64,000 bases of DNA from Pedobacter indicus (GTDB lineage: Bacteria > Bacteroidota > Bacteroidia > Sphingobacteriales > Sphingobacteriaceae). Position 1 is the first letter of the stretch, and each line of letters begins with the position of its first letter. The notes below the pieces were generated by a model that had not been told where the DNA came from, did no database searches, and saw only the letters and a program-made list of their open reading frames with translations. The position numbers were made by a program, and so were the translations under genes. The DNA is taken from assembly GCF_003449035.1 (NCBI RefSeq), contig NZ_QRGB01000001.1, forward strand, positions 868,001 through 932,000. The letters run 5' to 3'. Shown piece by piece: positions 27,320 through 36,221 of the stretch.

Positions 27320-28589
27320 TCGTATGCTCGACTGACTTCAACTCTTTCAAAACAATTTTATCGTACTTCCTGCTGATGTCCGTGATAACATACCCCAATC
27401 CTTTTTTTGTCATTAAGAACTGTGCGACAATATTGATGTCATGATCTCTTAAAATACCGTTAATCCGTGCCATAATGCCCGGAACGTTTTCATGGATATG
27501 GATCAGTCTGTGCGAATCGTTTTTCTGTGGTACGTTCAGATTAGGGAAGTTACGACTCATCATCGTATCACCATTGTTAATAAAATTGGCCATTCGCCTG
27601 GGAATGAAGTCCGCGTTTTTCCATTTATTCTTTTTGTCGTCAAACAATACAATACCATGTTGTCGGCAAAAATCCCGATCAATATGGCCTTTGCTGTTTC
27701 CCAGGTACCCAATGGTTTTTAAGCGCGCAGCAGATTGGATCATATCGTCGCTGAGATTTAAACCATCCTCAAGCAACAGCATTCCCGCTTCTTTTAAATC
27801 TGCGTCATCCAGGTCTTTTGCGGTGACTGTATTAAATCCGTCTTTTTTGAAAAAGCTAAGTGCATGTTTGGGAATCGAACCCACAAGGACACACAGTATC
27901 CTGTTCTTCGGATAGGAGATAGCACGCGGAAGCTGATTAATGTACAGGAATTCATCAAAATTGGGTGCTATATGGTCTGCTTTTGCAGAGACCGATTCGC
28001 GGCGGATGTTTTCAGTAAACGCATAAAACTTCTCGATCATCCCAGATTCCTTCAATTGGAAATCGGAGTACCCATCTCCTATTCCGTGAATCTCACCCTT
28101 TAACTTAAGCTGTTTAAGGAGCTTTACTTTTCCACCCTCTTCCGATAGAGGGTTCTCAGCATCGAAACCAATAATATTACCATTGACATCAAAAAGAAAT
28201 GTATTAGCAAAAACATTTTCTTCTGTTATATGATAATTCCGAACTACCGGATAAATGAATTCTTTAAAACCGCCGGATACAATCAGGACATCATCGGCGT
28301 TTTCTTTGAAAAAGGCTTTGTTTCTGGAAAAGGAAGCAGAAACCTTTTTCTTTAGTCTTTTAATGAGCAGTTCCAAGTGATCCTTATTTGCATGCAACAG
28401 CTGAAGGCGTCTGTTCAAGCTATCGCGAAAGGAAAGCTTACCTTCCATAGCCAAATTGGTCAACGATTCAATTTCATCAAGATAGCGTTGTTTGTTTGGG
28501 TTGTTTTTAAGGGATATCTTGGCTAATTCATCCAATGCCTCTACTTGGGTAAAAGTACTGTCAAAATCAATGATGTAACTTGTTTTCAT
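27297..28589 (-). CDS. serB: Phosphoserine phosphatase fused to SerA-like substrate and ACT domains
   Basis: The 430-residue protein has three parts. Residues 1-215 are a HAD phosphatase: DFDST (nucleophile D8, D10), VSGG (S105) and GDGYSD (171-176). Residues 229-340 resemble the N-terminal substrate domain of phosphoglycerate dehydrogenase (AARLKTIGYLGNSKGHIDRD) but without the NAD-binding Rossmann domain. Residues 349-430 closely resemble the SerA ACT domain, from NFPN through HIHENVPGI to the final RVLY. H366, N368 and N386 align with the serine-binding H344, N346 and N364 of E. coli SerA. It should make L-serine from phosphoserine and may be serine-inhibited. It follows the SDR gene by 24 nt. 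Confidence 0.87.
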   Translation of the reverse strand: MKTSYIIDFDSTFTQVEALDELAKISLKNNPNKQRYLDEIESLTNLAMEGKLSFRDSLNRRLQLLHANKDHLELLIKRLKKKVSASFSRNKAFFKENADDVLIVSGGFKEFIYPVVRNYHITEENVFANTFLFDVNGNIIGFDAENPLSEEGGKVKLLKQLKLKGEIHGIGDGYSDFQLKESGMIEKFYAFTENIRRESVSAKADHIAPNFDEFLYINQLPRAISYPKNRILCVLVGSIPKHALSFFKKDGFNTVTAKDLDDADLKEAGMLLLEDGLNLSDDMIQSAARLKTIGYLGNSKGHIDRDFCRQHGIVLFDDKKNKWKNADFIPRRMANFINNGDTMMSRNFPNLNVPQKNDSHRLIHIHENVPGIMARINGILRDHDINIVAQFLMTKKGLGYVITDISRKYDKIVLKELKSVEHTIKFRVLY

Positions 28590-28613
28590 GTAATATGGAT
28601 TGATAGTAAACCA

Positions 28614-29567
28614 TTATTCCGCTATGTCACGAAGTGTCTCTTTCAATGGTTTAAATGTGTACTGCAAGGTTTTAACAATTTTATCGTTGCTATATTTATT
28701 TTTCTTTCGGGCTGATCTAACGAGTTCTTTCGTTAGTTTTGACTTGCTCAGTTTAAGCAAACGAAGGATACTCTGTGTTCGCCAGGCAATGCCAAGCATC
28801 AATCGGTTTGCCGGAGTTTCAGGTGGTGTAATCTTGCGGATCTCTGCATATTGTTCGAAGAGCTCTTGATAGCTTATATTGACACTGTTGATCAAAAAAT
28901 TAGTGCCATTGATCTGATCGTCATTCATTAACCTGATCATAATATCAACAAGGTCATGCACATCCACAAAGCCCGTACTGCCCGTTGGGTAAAATTTTAA
29001 GCCTTTCTCAAGTTGCGAAAAGATCTGGCCACTATTCTCCCGATCATCCGCACCTAATACAATAGAAGGGTTGATGATCACAGCATTCAAGCCTTCCGCC
29101 ATTCCCCTCCAGACTTCACGCTCTGACTCAAATTTCGATATGCTGTAAGCGGATTTGTTTTTGTTCCACTCCCATTTACTGCTTTCGGTAATCAGTACAT
29201 CATCCCTTTCTTCACCCAACGCCGCAACTGAACTGACATGGAGCAGTCGCGCTTTCCGGTGGAGACAAAGATTGACAATGTGCGTGGTGCCTTCTACGTT
29301 GACTTTCTCTAAGGCTGCTTTGTCCTTGCTGTCAAAAGATACAAGACCCGCGCAATGGTATACTTGCGAGACATTATTAAACACATCTTCCAACGAGAAG
29401 TAATCGGTTATATCGGCGTCAAACCAAAATAGATTTTTCTTGTAAAGTAGCCTTTCGGGTATGGTAGAGTGTTTCCGTTTAATCGCCAAAACAGAGCTGC
29501 CTTTTAGCAATAATTTTTCAATCAGAAGAGAGCCTATAAAACCTGTTCCGCCCGTTACTAGAATCAC
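28614..29567 (-). CDS. NAD-dependent epimerase/dehydratase-like SDR protein
   Basis: The 317-residue extended short-chain dehydrogenase has the Rossmann motif GGTGFIG (6-12), the catalytic Ser112-113 region (VSSVAALG) and YSISK with Y141 and K145. The start is GTG at 29567; no better upstream start is seen. It resembles the group annotated as nucleoside-diphosphate-sugar epimerases, dihydroflavonol reductases or 3-beta-HSD-like proteins. The substrate cannot be told. It probably shares a transcript with the serB-like gene downstream and diverges from the arginase-fold gene. Confidence 0.82.
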   Translation of the reverse strand: MILVTGGTGFIGSLLIEKLLLKGSSVLAIKRKHSTIPERLLYKKNLFWFDADITDYFSLEDVFNNVSQVYHCAGLVSFDSKDKAALEKVNVEGTTHIVNLCLHRKARLLHVSSVAALGEERDDVLITESSKWEWNKNKSAYSISKFESEREVWRGMAEGLNAVIINPSIVLGADDRENSGQIFSQLEKGLKFYPTGSTGFVDVHDLVDIMIRLMNDDQINGTNFLINSVNISYQELFEQYAEIRKITPPETPANRLMLGIAWRTQSILRLLKLSKSKLTKELVRSARKKNKYSNDKIVKTLQYTFKPLKETLRDIAE

Positions 29568-29609
29568 GTTACTATTTTTGAAAAATCAATTCAATTTATT
29601 ATTCGCTTT

Positions 29610-29617
29610 CAAAAGTA
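29610..29617 (-). promoter_or_regulatory. -7 box of the SDR-serB transcript
   Basis: TACTTTTG on the minus strand matches TAnnTTTG, 42 nt before the GTG start at 29567. Confidence 0.5.
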
Positions 29618-29686
29618 AGCTATTAAATGGATATTTGCAGGAATTATCTGTGATAGCCTACTATATAATACTATTTAAACATCCAT

Positions 29687-30865
29687 ATGTCTCTAATCGA
29701 TTTTTTCAGTCCGGTCAATAGCGAGGAAATATTAGCCGAAACAGATTTGTTCAGATCACAGTATGGCAAGATACTAGATATTTACGATCAAGAGTTTCCG
29801 AAGCTAGATGATGCGGACATCGCAATTATTGGGGTGATGGATGATCGCAGGGCTTTCAATAATAAAGGCTGCGCCGAAGCCCCGGATGCCTTTCGGAAAC
29901 AGTTCTACAAATTGCACCAAGGAGGGTATCGAACCAAGATCGTTGATTTGGGTAATATTAAGCGCGGGCATTCGGTAACGGATACCTATGTTGCTCTACA
30001 AACCGTTACTACAGAATTGATAAAAAAGAATATTGTACCGGTAATTATTGGAGGAGGGCAGGATTTGACCTACGCCCAATACCTTGCATACGAGAAATTA
30101 GAGCAACGGGTTGACCTCGTCGTTGTCGATTCATCCTTCGATCTTCAGGAAGATGTTGAAGATATGGCAGATACAACATCCCGGTCTTATCTGAATAAGG
30201 TGATGCTTCATCAGCCGAACTATCTTTTTAATTTCAGCAATATCGGATATCAAACCTACTTTGTAAATCAAGAGAGCCTGGATGTATTTGAAAAGCTTTA
30301 TTTTGATGTTTATCGCCTCGGAACATTTTCCGGAAAAATTGAACAGGCCGAACCGGTTCTCCGCAATGCCGATATGATTAGTTTTGACATGGGGGCTATC
30401 CGGTCTTCAGACGCTTCTGCAAACGGGAATGCAACCCCAAATGGATTCTATGGCGAAGAGGCCTGTCAAATCTGCCGCTACGCAGGCATGAGTGATAAGC
30501 TCACATCCATTGGATTTTATGAGTTTAATCCCGACCTTGACAAAAACGGACAAACCGCAATTTTGCTCTCGCAAATGATTTGGTACTTCATCGAAGGGTA
30601 CTATCATCGGAAGAAGGATTTTCCGCTTCAGCCCAAATCCTCTTATATCATTTATCACACCGCTTTAAAGGCAGATGATCACGAGGTGGTATTTGTGAAA
30701 AGTAAAAAGTCAGATCGCTGGTGGATGCAGGTACCTTATCCGAATACCAAGTCGGTTAACGAGCGCTACCACTTAGTGCCTTGCAGCTATCAGGATTATC
30801 AAACAGCAATTGACGGTGAGATGCCCGATTTATGGTGGCGAACCTATCAGAAATTAACCTTTTAA
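29687..30865 (+). CDS. Arginase/formimidoylglutamase-fold protein with altered metal site
   Basis: The 392-residue protein follows the ureohydrolase fold: DIAIIGVMDDRRAFNNKGCA, GHSVTDTY, then IGGGQDLTYA, VVDSSFDL and ISFDMGAIRSSD. In arginases these carry six Mn ligands (GGDH, DAHxD, SxDxD). Here Q125 replaces the first His, S150 the second His and G236 the last Asp, while D148, D152 and D234 remain. The binuclear site is therefore probably incomplete, and hydrolysis of a guanidino compound is doubtful. Similar degenerate homologues are, as I recall, widespread in Bacteroidota and annotated as formimidoylglutamase. No other histidine-degradation gene is present here. Confidence 0.8.
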   Translation: MSLIDFFSPVNSEEILAETDLFRSQYGKILDIYDQEFPKLDDADIAIIGVMDDRRAFNNKGCAEAPDAFRKQFYKLHQGGYRTKIVDLGNIKRGHSVTDTYVALQTVTTELIKKNIVPVIIGGGQDLTYAQYLAYEKLEQRVDLVVVDSSFDLQEDVEDMADTTSRSYLNKVMLHQPNYLFNFSNIGYQTYFVNQESLDVFEKLYFDVYRLGTFSGKIEQAEPVLRNADMISFDMGAIRSSDASANGNATPNGFYGEEACQICRYAGMSDKLTSIGFYEFNPDLDKNGQTAILLSQMIWYFIEGYYHRKKDFPLQPKSSYIIYHTALKADDHEVVFVKSKKSDRWWMQVPYPNTKSVNERYHLVPCSYQDYQTAIDGEMPDLWWRTYQKLTF

Positions 30866-30920
30866 TCAAATAATATCATTGAAGAGATTGCTTAAATCAT
30901 CGAATCTTAAACTTGTTTTT

Positions 30921-31712
30921 ATGAAAAACACCCGTTTGTCCATCGCTCTTATCTTGCTGATGTCGTTTCTGAGTATACCTTTAACTTATGCCCAAAAAGG
31001 AAAGACTCTGAAGGTTATGACCTATAATATCCACCATGCAAACCCTCCCAGTAAAGAAAGGTTTATCGATTTGCCTGCTATAGCAAAGGTGATCAACGAA
31101 AGCGGAGCCGACTTAGTCGCTCTGCAAGAAGTAGACGTCCACACCCAACGATCGGGTAAAGAAATTAATCAGGCTGCAGAATTAGGTCGTTTAACCGGAA
31201 TGAATCATTTCTTTGTCAAAGGGATCGATTATGAAGGCGGCGAATATGGGATAGCAGTTTTGTCACGTTTTAAAATCCTGAAAACCGACAGCCTTCGCCT
31301 ACCTATGAAGGAAGGCATTGGCGGAGAGCCTCGTGTGTTAGCCTTAATTACTGTGAAGCCTGCTAAAGGCAAAAAGATGGTTTTCGGTAGTACACATCTT
31401 GATTTAAAGCCCGAAACAAGAGTTTTGCAGGCAGAGGCTATTACGGCCCATCTCAAGGATCTTAAGCTGCCTGTTATTCTTGGCGGCGATTTTAACGCCA
31501 AACCCGAAAGCGATGAGATTGGTATTTTTGATCAACATTTCAAACGAAGCAGCATTCCCAATGGCTTCACCATCCCCGTAACCAAGCCAAATCGAGAAAT
31601 TGATTTCATTATGTTTAAGCCAGAAGATCGTTTCGAAGTTGTTAAACATGAGGTAATTGATGAGCAGTATGCATCAGATCATTTGCCCGTTTACGTAGAA
31701 CTGGAATATTAA
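30921..31712 (+). CDS. Secreted endonuclease/exonuclease/phosphatase (EEP) family hydrolase
   Basis: I start at ATG 30921, which gives a proper signal peptide (MKNTRLSIALILLMSFLSIP...YAQ); an upstream TTG at 30879 would add 14 polar residues before it. The 263-residue product has the EEP motifs: VMTYNIHHAN, LQEVD (metal-binding Glu), GSTHLDLK, GGDFNAKPES and ASDHLPVYVE (catalytic His). The family includes nucleases, sphingomyelinases and inositol-phosphate phosphatases; the substrate is not clear. A second, distinct EEP gene lies at 38733. Confidence 0.85.
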   Translation: MKNTRLSIALILLMSFLSIPLTYAQKGKTLKVMTYNIHHANPPSKERFIDLPAIAKVINESGADLVALQEVDVHTQRSGKEINQAAELGRLTGMNHFFVKGIDYEGGEYGIAVLSRFKILKTDSLRLPMKEGIGGEPRVLALITVKPAKGKKMVFGSTHLDLKPETRVLQAEAITAHLKDLKLPVILGGDFNAKPESDEIGIFDQHFKRSSIPNGFTIPVTKPNREIDFIMFKPEDRFEVVKHEVIDEQYASDHLPVYVELEY

Positions 31713-32040
31713 ACTGATTTAGGTACGTCCGCTCTCATTCGGCAACCCACTCTTTTTATTGGTTGATTAATTCTTTCCTGGAATGATGTTTTTTGGTGAG
31801 ATCGCCGAGAGATCTCGAGTGAACTTGTTTAGGGTCCTCGCGTTGTGAAGCCGTAGTGCTCCCGTTGTCTTCTCGTTCAAAACCTTGATTTGTACGAGTT
31901 AACTACGAAGGAATAAGGGGTGAAGTACCCATGATAGTCGAACAAGGTCTAACCAACTTTTCAACCAAAAAACTCCTATCCATGACTTCTCGAAAAAATT
32001 GTATCTTCGCAATACTTAGAAACGTTGTAATATTCTATAC
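31713..32040. other. 328-bp intergenic region without a recognised gene
   Basis: I find no credible reading frame, tRNA or known RNA here. There are some local foldable pieces, such as GAGATC/GAGATCTC near 31798-31815 and ACCTTG (near 31882) with CAAGGT (near 31943). A one-mismatch -7 box, TATCTTCG (32002-32009), lies 31 nt before the next gene. Confidence 0.5.
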
Positions 32041-33234
32041 ATGAGTATAAGCAAACCAACCCGCCGTAGTTTTCTTCAGCTAACAGGTGTTGGTGCACTA
32101 ACTTCGTTGATTTCTCCCCTTGATGTTTTTGCTGGTGCAGAGCTGGCGAAGGTGATGCAGGTGACCGAATTTGAAGCACCCTACCTACAGAATTTGGGTC
32201 CGGAACAGGTAGCCATTTCTGTGGTTGATACGAAAGATGCCGTTACGTGGGTTGAATTGACCGATGGGGGGACGACCCGGAAGATCGTTAATCAGCAGGA
32301 TGGCTTTCTGGAAGCAGGTAAAGGACCGAAGACGTTTAAGATAAATAACTTAGTGCCGGGAAAGGAATATAGCTACCGTGTCTATCGAAAAGAAATTACT
32401 CTTTTTAAACCTTACGATCTTCAGTATGGTGAGACGCGCAAGACAAAAGATTATACGTTTAGAACACCTTCGCCTTCGTCTGAGTCGGTTTCTTGTCTGA
32501 TCATGAATGATATCCATGATCGGCCACATTCTTTTGCACATCTGATGGCATTAAATAGTGAACCGTATGATTTTGTGGTTTTTAACGGTGATACGTTCGA
32601 CTATCAAACTGATGAAGCGCAGCTAATAGATCACCTGTTCCTTCCAACGAGTGCTTTGTTCTCAGCAGAAAAACCGATGTTGATGATACGCGGAAATCAT
32701 GAGACACGAGGGAAATATGCACGTGATTTTAAAAATTATTTCAGCTATCCGGACAATCAATATTACTTTAGCTTTCAGCAGGGTCCGGTACATTTTATTG
32801 TACTCGATACGGGTGAAGATAAGCCAGATGATGCTGAAGTTTATGGAGGGATTGTGAATTTCGATGCTTTCCGGGAAGAACAAGCACGTTGGCTTGAAGA
32901 GCTGATGAGGAGTAAGGCCTATCGGAAGTCACCTTATAAAGTGGTTTTCATGCATATACCGCCTTTTCATTCTGGTGACTGGCATGGTACGATGCACTGT
33001 AGAGAACTTTTTGCCCCTCTTTTTGAAAAATATAAAGTCGACTTGGTTATTTCAGGTCATACACATCGATATGGAATCCATCAGGCGAATAACGAGCATT
33101 CGTTCCCGATTGTCATTGGTGGCGGACCGCAAGAGGGTAAACGAACAATTATCCATTTGACAGCCGATAAGTCTAAGCTTTCGATATCCATGAAAGATGA
33201 TTCCGGCAGAGTTGTAGGTGAGCTTACTATCTAA
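32041..33234 (+). CDS. Tat-exported metallophosphoesterase with purple-acid-phosphatase-like N-domain
   Basis: The 397-residue protein has a twin-arginine signal (TRRSFLQL at 7-14, then a hydrophobic stretch to about 32), a fibronectin-like N-domain (about 45-140, KEYSYRVYR) and a calcineurin-like catalytic domain. The metal-binding motifs are NDIHD (156), GDTFD (183), GNHE (218), HIPPFH and GHTHRYG (339). Export in folded form suits an enzyme loaded with metal in the cytoplasm. It should cleave phosphomonoesters or diesters outside the inner membrane. It precedes the phosphodiester glycosidase gene by 17 nt. Confidence 0.88.
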   Translation: MSISKPTRRSFLQLTGVGALTSLISPLDVFAGAELAKVMQVTEFEAPYLQNLGPEQVAISVVDTKDAVTWVELTDGGTTRKIVNQQDGFLEAGKGPKTFKINNLVPGKEYSYRVYRKEITLFKPYDLQYGETRKTKDYTFRTPSPSSESVSCLIMNDIHDRPHSFAHLMALNSEPYDFVVFNGDTFDYQTDEAQLIDHLFLPTSALFSAEKPMLMIRGNHETRGKYARDFKNYFSYPDNQYYFSFQQGPVHFIVLDTGEDKPDDAEVYGGIVNFDAFREEQARWLEELMRSKAYRKSPYKVVFMHIPPFHSGDWHGTMHCRELFAPLFEKYKVDLVISGHTHRYGIHQANNEHSFPIVIGGGPQEGKRTIIHLTADKSKLSISMKDDSGRVVGELTI

Positions 33235-33251
33235 ATTAAAATAGGAAACTG

Positions 33252-34142
33252 ATGAATAAAGTAAAGTTGATTTTTACACTTTTTCTGTTTATTGCAACAA
33301 GTTGTTTGAAAGCACAGGACGGAACTATTGCCCCGCCTCTAGAAAAACAGGATAGCTTAGCGGCTCTGTATGATCAAATTCGCAATGCAGAATGGAAAGC
33401 GACTGAAGCAACGGAAGGGGTTATCTGGAAATACTTTCATTTCAATGATCTTTATTCATCGAAGCAGTTTGTCAGCGTTATCGAGGTTGATTTGGACAAA
33501 GGTATTTCGGTCGATTTACCCTATGTGACTGAAGGTTTTATGAAAACGAGTGAAGCGTCCGCTGAAGCGGGCGCGGTTGCTGCAATTAATGGAAGTTTTT
33601 TTGATACGAAAATCGGAGGCTCAACCGTTTTCTTGAAAAAAGATGGGAAAGTTATCAATGAAACCCGAAAGGGCTTTACCCCTTACCGAGAAGAGGTGGG
33701 GTTCGCGGTCGACAATAAAGGCAAGGTGGCGATTGTAAAGCGACCCGCGGAAAATATGGGTGGCTGGAATTCGGTCGACGCCTCAACACTTTTAGCATCG
33801 GGGCCTTTACTGGTCTATGGTGGTGAACTTGTTGAGCCCCTCGACAATCCATTTAATACCAATCGTCATCCTAGAACTGCTATTGGGGTAACCGCGGATA
33901 AACGTGTCATATGTGTGGTCGTAGATGGACGCTCATCAGAATCATACGGAATGTCGATATCAGAATTAGCGAAGCTCATGCATGCGCTGGGCTGCAAAGA
34001 GGCGATGAATCTGGATGGTGGAGGGTCGTCAACAGCCTGGGTTCAGGGGGAAGGAATCATTAATCACCCGACTGATAATAAGAAGTTTGATCATGAAGGA
34101 GAGCGATCTGTTGCGAATGCGATCCTTTTCATGCTCCGCTAG
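33252..34142 (+). CDS. Phosphodiester glycosidase family protein (NAGPA-like)
   Basis: The 296-residue protein has a signal peptide (about 1-21) and the NAGPA domain: AAINGSFFDTKIGGS, STLLASGPLLVYGGEL, RHPRTAIGVTADKRVICVVV and AMNLDGGGSSTAWV. The mammalian homologue removes GlcNAc from a phosphodiester on lysosomal enzymes. Bacterial members act on sugar phosphodiesters such as wall or teichoic-acid-type polymers. It directly follows the Tat-exported phosphoesterase, so the pair may strip sugar phosphodiesters stepwise; this is inference. Confidence 0.87.
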   Translation: MNKVKLIFTLFLFIATSCLKAQDGTIAPPLEKQDSLAALYDQIRNAEWKATEATEGVIWKYFHFNDLYSSKQFVSVIEVDLDKGISVDLPYVTEGFMKTSEASAEAGAVAAINGSFFDTKIGGSTVFLKKDGKVINETRKGFTPYREEVGFAVDNKGKVAIVKRPAENMGGWNSVDASTLLASGPLLVYGGELVEPLDNPFNTNRHPRTAIGVTADKRVICVVVDGRSSESYGMSISELAKLMHALGCKEAMNLDGGGSSTAWVQGEGIINHPTDNKKFDHEGERSVANAILFMLR

Positions 34143-34195
34143 TCACATATTTCTCAAAACCGGGCTTTCTTCAAACTTTCATCAAAAACAAAAAT

Positions 34196-34203
34196 TATCT
34201 TTG
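34196..34203 (+). promoter_or_regulatory. -7 box of the two-component operon (near-leaderless)
   Basis: TATCTTTG matches TAnnTTTG and ends 7 nt before the ATG at 34211, predicting a leader of only about 4 nt. Confidence 0.5.
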
Positions 34204-34210
34204 TTTAACC

Positions 34211-34897
34211 ATGAAAGTGTTAGTAATCGAAGATAATCAAGATCTTGCCAGCAATATCATGTCATACCTGACGCGTGAGGGGTATGTTTGTGAACTTGCT
34301 AATAATCAAAGCACGGCCATTGATAAGCTGAGTACTTTTCAATATGATTGTGTGGTGTTGGATATTATGCTCCCCGATGGCAATGGTCTGGATATTCTAC
34401 AGTATATAAAAACCAAACGTATAAAAAGTGGAGTACTGATAATCTCGGCGAAAAATTCCTTAGATGATAAAGTTCATGGGCTGGAATTGGGTGCCGACGA
34501 TTATTTGACAAAACCATTTCATTTACCGGAGCTAAATGCACGCTTGAAGGCCATATACCGTCGCAAGTACCTGGAAGGTGATCACTTGATCAGTTTCAAT
34601 GATATCTCAATTAATATTGACACGATGGAGGCTTTTGTAAATGATACATTGCTTGACCTAACTCGTAAAGAATATTCTCTATTGGTGTATTTTATCACGA
34701 ATCAGAACCGTGTACTAACCAGACAGACGATCGCTGAACATTTATGGGGCGATTATGCTGATAACTTGTTGAATTTTGATTTCGTTTATCAGCATGTGAA
34801 GAACTTAAGAAAGAAGATTATTCAGGCTGAAGGACACGATTATATCGAGACGGTTTACGGGTTAGGGTATAAGTTCAATAATAATTCTGTTAAATGA
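34211..34897 (+). CDS. OmpR/PhoB-family response regulator
   Basis: The 228-residue protein has a receiver domain (IEDNQDLA at 6-13, phospho-acceptor D51 in VVLDIMLPDGNG, ISAKNSLDDKVHGL, LTKPF) and a winged-helix DNA-binding domain (LTRKEYSLLVYFIT, VYQHVKNLRKKI, YIETVYGLGYKF). It overlaps the histidine kinase by 4 nt (ATGA), so the pair is translationally coupled. The TonB-type outer-membrane protein downstream is a plausible target; CusR-like metal sensing is possible but unproven. Confidence 0.95.
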   Translation: MKVLVIEDNQDLASNIMSYLTREGYVCELANNQSTAIDKLSTFQYDCVVLDIMLPDGNGLDILQYIKTKRIKSGVLIISAKNSLDDKVHGLELGADDYLTKPFHLPELNARLKAIYRRKYLEGDHLISFNDISINIDTMEAFVNDTLLDLTRKEYSLLVYFITNQNRVLTRQTIAEHLWGDYADNLLNFDFVYQHVKNLRKKIIQAEGHDYIETVYGLGYKFNNNSVK

Positions 34898-36165
34898 AGT
34901 TAATACAGAAGTTTACACTATTGTATTTGCTTATCACCGTGGTCGTGCTCATCATCGGGGGTGTCTTTTCTTATCATGTTATCAAGAAAGAAGTCGACAA
35001 GGAACAGACCCGTTATTTAAAACGGAATATCGATTTTACGATGCAGGAACTATCTCGTGGGATTTACCCTGATTCATTATTTCAAAATAAAATGGAAGTG
35101 CAGAGACTCGATATGTCTGTTCCGGAGATTGAGTTTTTTGTAAGAGATACATTGGTATGGCTGAACTACTTAAAAAGGTTTGAACCGCAGGTGAAAGTTT
35201 CTGCGTCCCGGAAAATTAATAACAACCATTATTATATTTCAACCTACGGTGCAATTGTGGATACGCAGGATATCACCGATGCTGTGGTAAAGTCGATTAG
35301 TGGAATTTTTCTGATCATGCTGTTTGTGACTGCTCTGGTTAGTGTTTTGATTTCGAGAAAAATTCTCAAACCTTTTAATCAGACATTGAGGGAGATGAAG
35401 CTATTCAGGCTTAATGAGAAAAAACCTCTGGCATTAATCGGAACGAGTACTAGTGAATTTAGGCGACTAAATCTGCTGTTGGAGAAAATGACGGATAAGA
35501 TGCGGGACGATTATGCTGCTTTAAAGGAATTTTCTGAAAATGCTTCACATGAACTTCAGACCCCCTTGTCTATCATCATGGGTAAACTTGAGTTGTTAAT
35601 GGATTCAGATATTAGTGATGAACAAGCTCGGTTGATTCACAGTGCGCAAAACTCGGTTGATAAGTTGAGTAAAATGGGGCAGTCGCTCTCACTACTAACT
35701 AAGCTGGGGAACCGTGAGTTTGAGTCGCCCGGCCCGATTAATCTGTCTGCACTTGTAAAAGAATGCCTCTTTGCCTTCCAGGAATTACTGGAGATGAAGT
35801 CGCTGACACTCGAGGATGAAATTGAGGATGATGTAATGGTCAGCCTTCACCCTGTTTTGGCTAATATTTTGTTGAATAATTTGATGAGTAATGCGATTCG
35901 CCACAATGTTCTTAATGGCTTGATCAAAGTGTCCTTGAATCATGATCGACTTGAAATTGCAAACACTGGTGAGGAATTGACCGCCCCTGCGGAAGAGATG
36001 TTTGAACGGTTTCGTAAAAATGACCCGAATAGCCAATCGATCGGACTCGGTCTTGCAATTGTTAAACAGATATGTAACCAAAATGATCTACAAATTTGTT
36101 ACGAATATCGGGGTGTAATGCACGTTCTTCAAATTTCCTTCAAAATGTTATCAAATTCTGCTTAA
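34894..36165 (+). CDS. Sensor histidine kinase
   Basis: The 423-residue inner-membrane kinase has two membrane segments (about 9-29 and 137-158) around a short periplasmic sensor of about 110 residues, a linker, the H-box ENASHELQTPLSII (His219), the N-box ILLNNLMSNAIRHN and the G-box SIGLGLAIVKQI. The F-box/G1 region is reduced (MFERFRKND). The C-terminus is short. The sensor domain matches no motif I can name. It is cotranscribed with the response regulator and ends 57 nt before the outer-membrane protein start. Confidence 0.93.
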   Translation: MKLIQKFTLLYLLITVVVLIIGGVFSYHVIKKEVDKEQTRYLKRNIDFTMQELSRGIYPDSLFQNKMEVQRLDMSVPEIEFFVRDTLVWLNYLKRFEPQVKVSASRKINNNHYYISTYGAIVDTQDITDAVVKSISGIFLIMLFVTALVSVLISRKILKPFNQTLREMKLFRLNEKKPLALIGTSTSEFRRLNLLLEKMTDKMRDDYAALKEFSENASHELQTPLSIIMGKLELLMDSDISDEQARLIHSAQNSVDKLSKMGQSLSLLTKLGNREFESPGPINLSALVKECLFAFQELLEMKSLTLEDEIEDDVMVSLHPVLANILLNNLMSNAIRHNVLNGLIKVSLNHDRLEIANTGEELTAPAEEMFERFRKNDPNSQSIGLGLAIVKQICNQNDLQICYEYRGVMHVLQISFKMLSNSA

Positions 36166-36175
36166 ATATCTGGAC

Positions 36176-36183
36176 TAGCTTTG
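36176..36183 (+). promoter_or_regulatory. -7 box of the TonB-type outer-membrane protein gene
   Basis: TAGCTTTG matches TAnnTTTG and lies 38 nt before the ATG at 36222, just past the kinase stop codon, so the receptor has its own promoter. Confidence 0.55.
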
Positions 36184-36221
36184 TATTTAGATTACTAAAG
36201 TTAAAACTAATACATATTCAG

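Noticed and set aside
27475-27915. 146-residue open frame antisense to the serB-like gene
   Set aside because: The minus-strand protein covers it with clear SerA-like similarity; the antisense translation is not protein-like.
36096-36221. N-terminal extension of the TonB-type protein
   Set aside because: It overlaps the histidine kinase gene, and a clean signal peptide begins at 36222.
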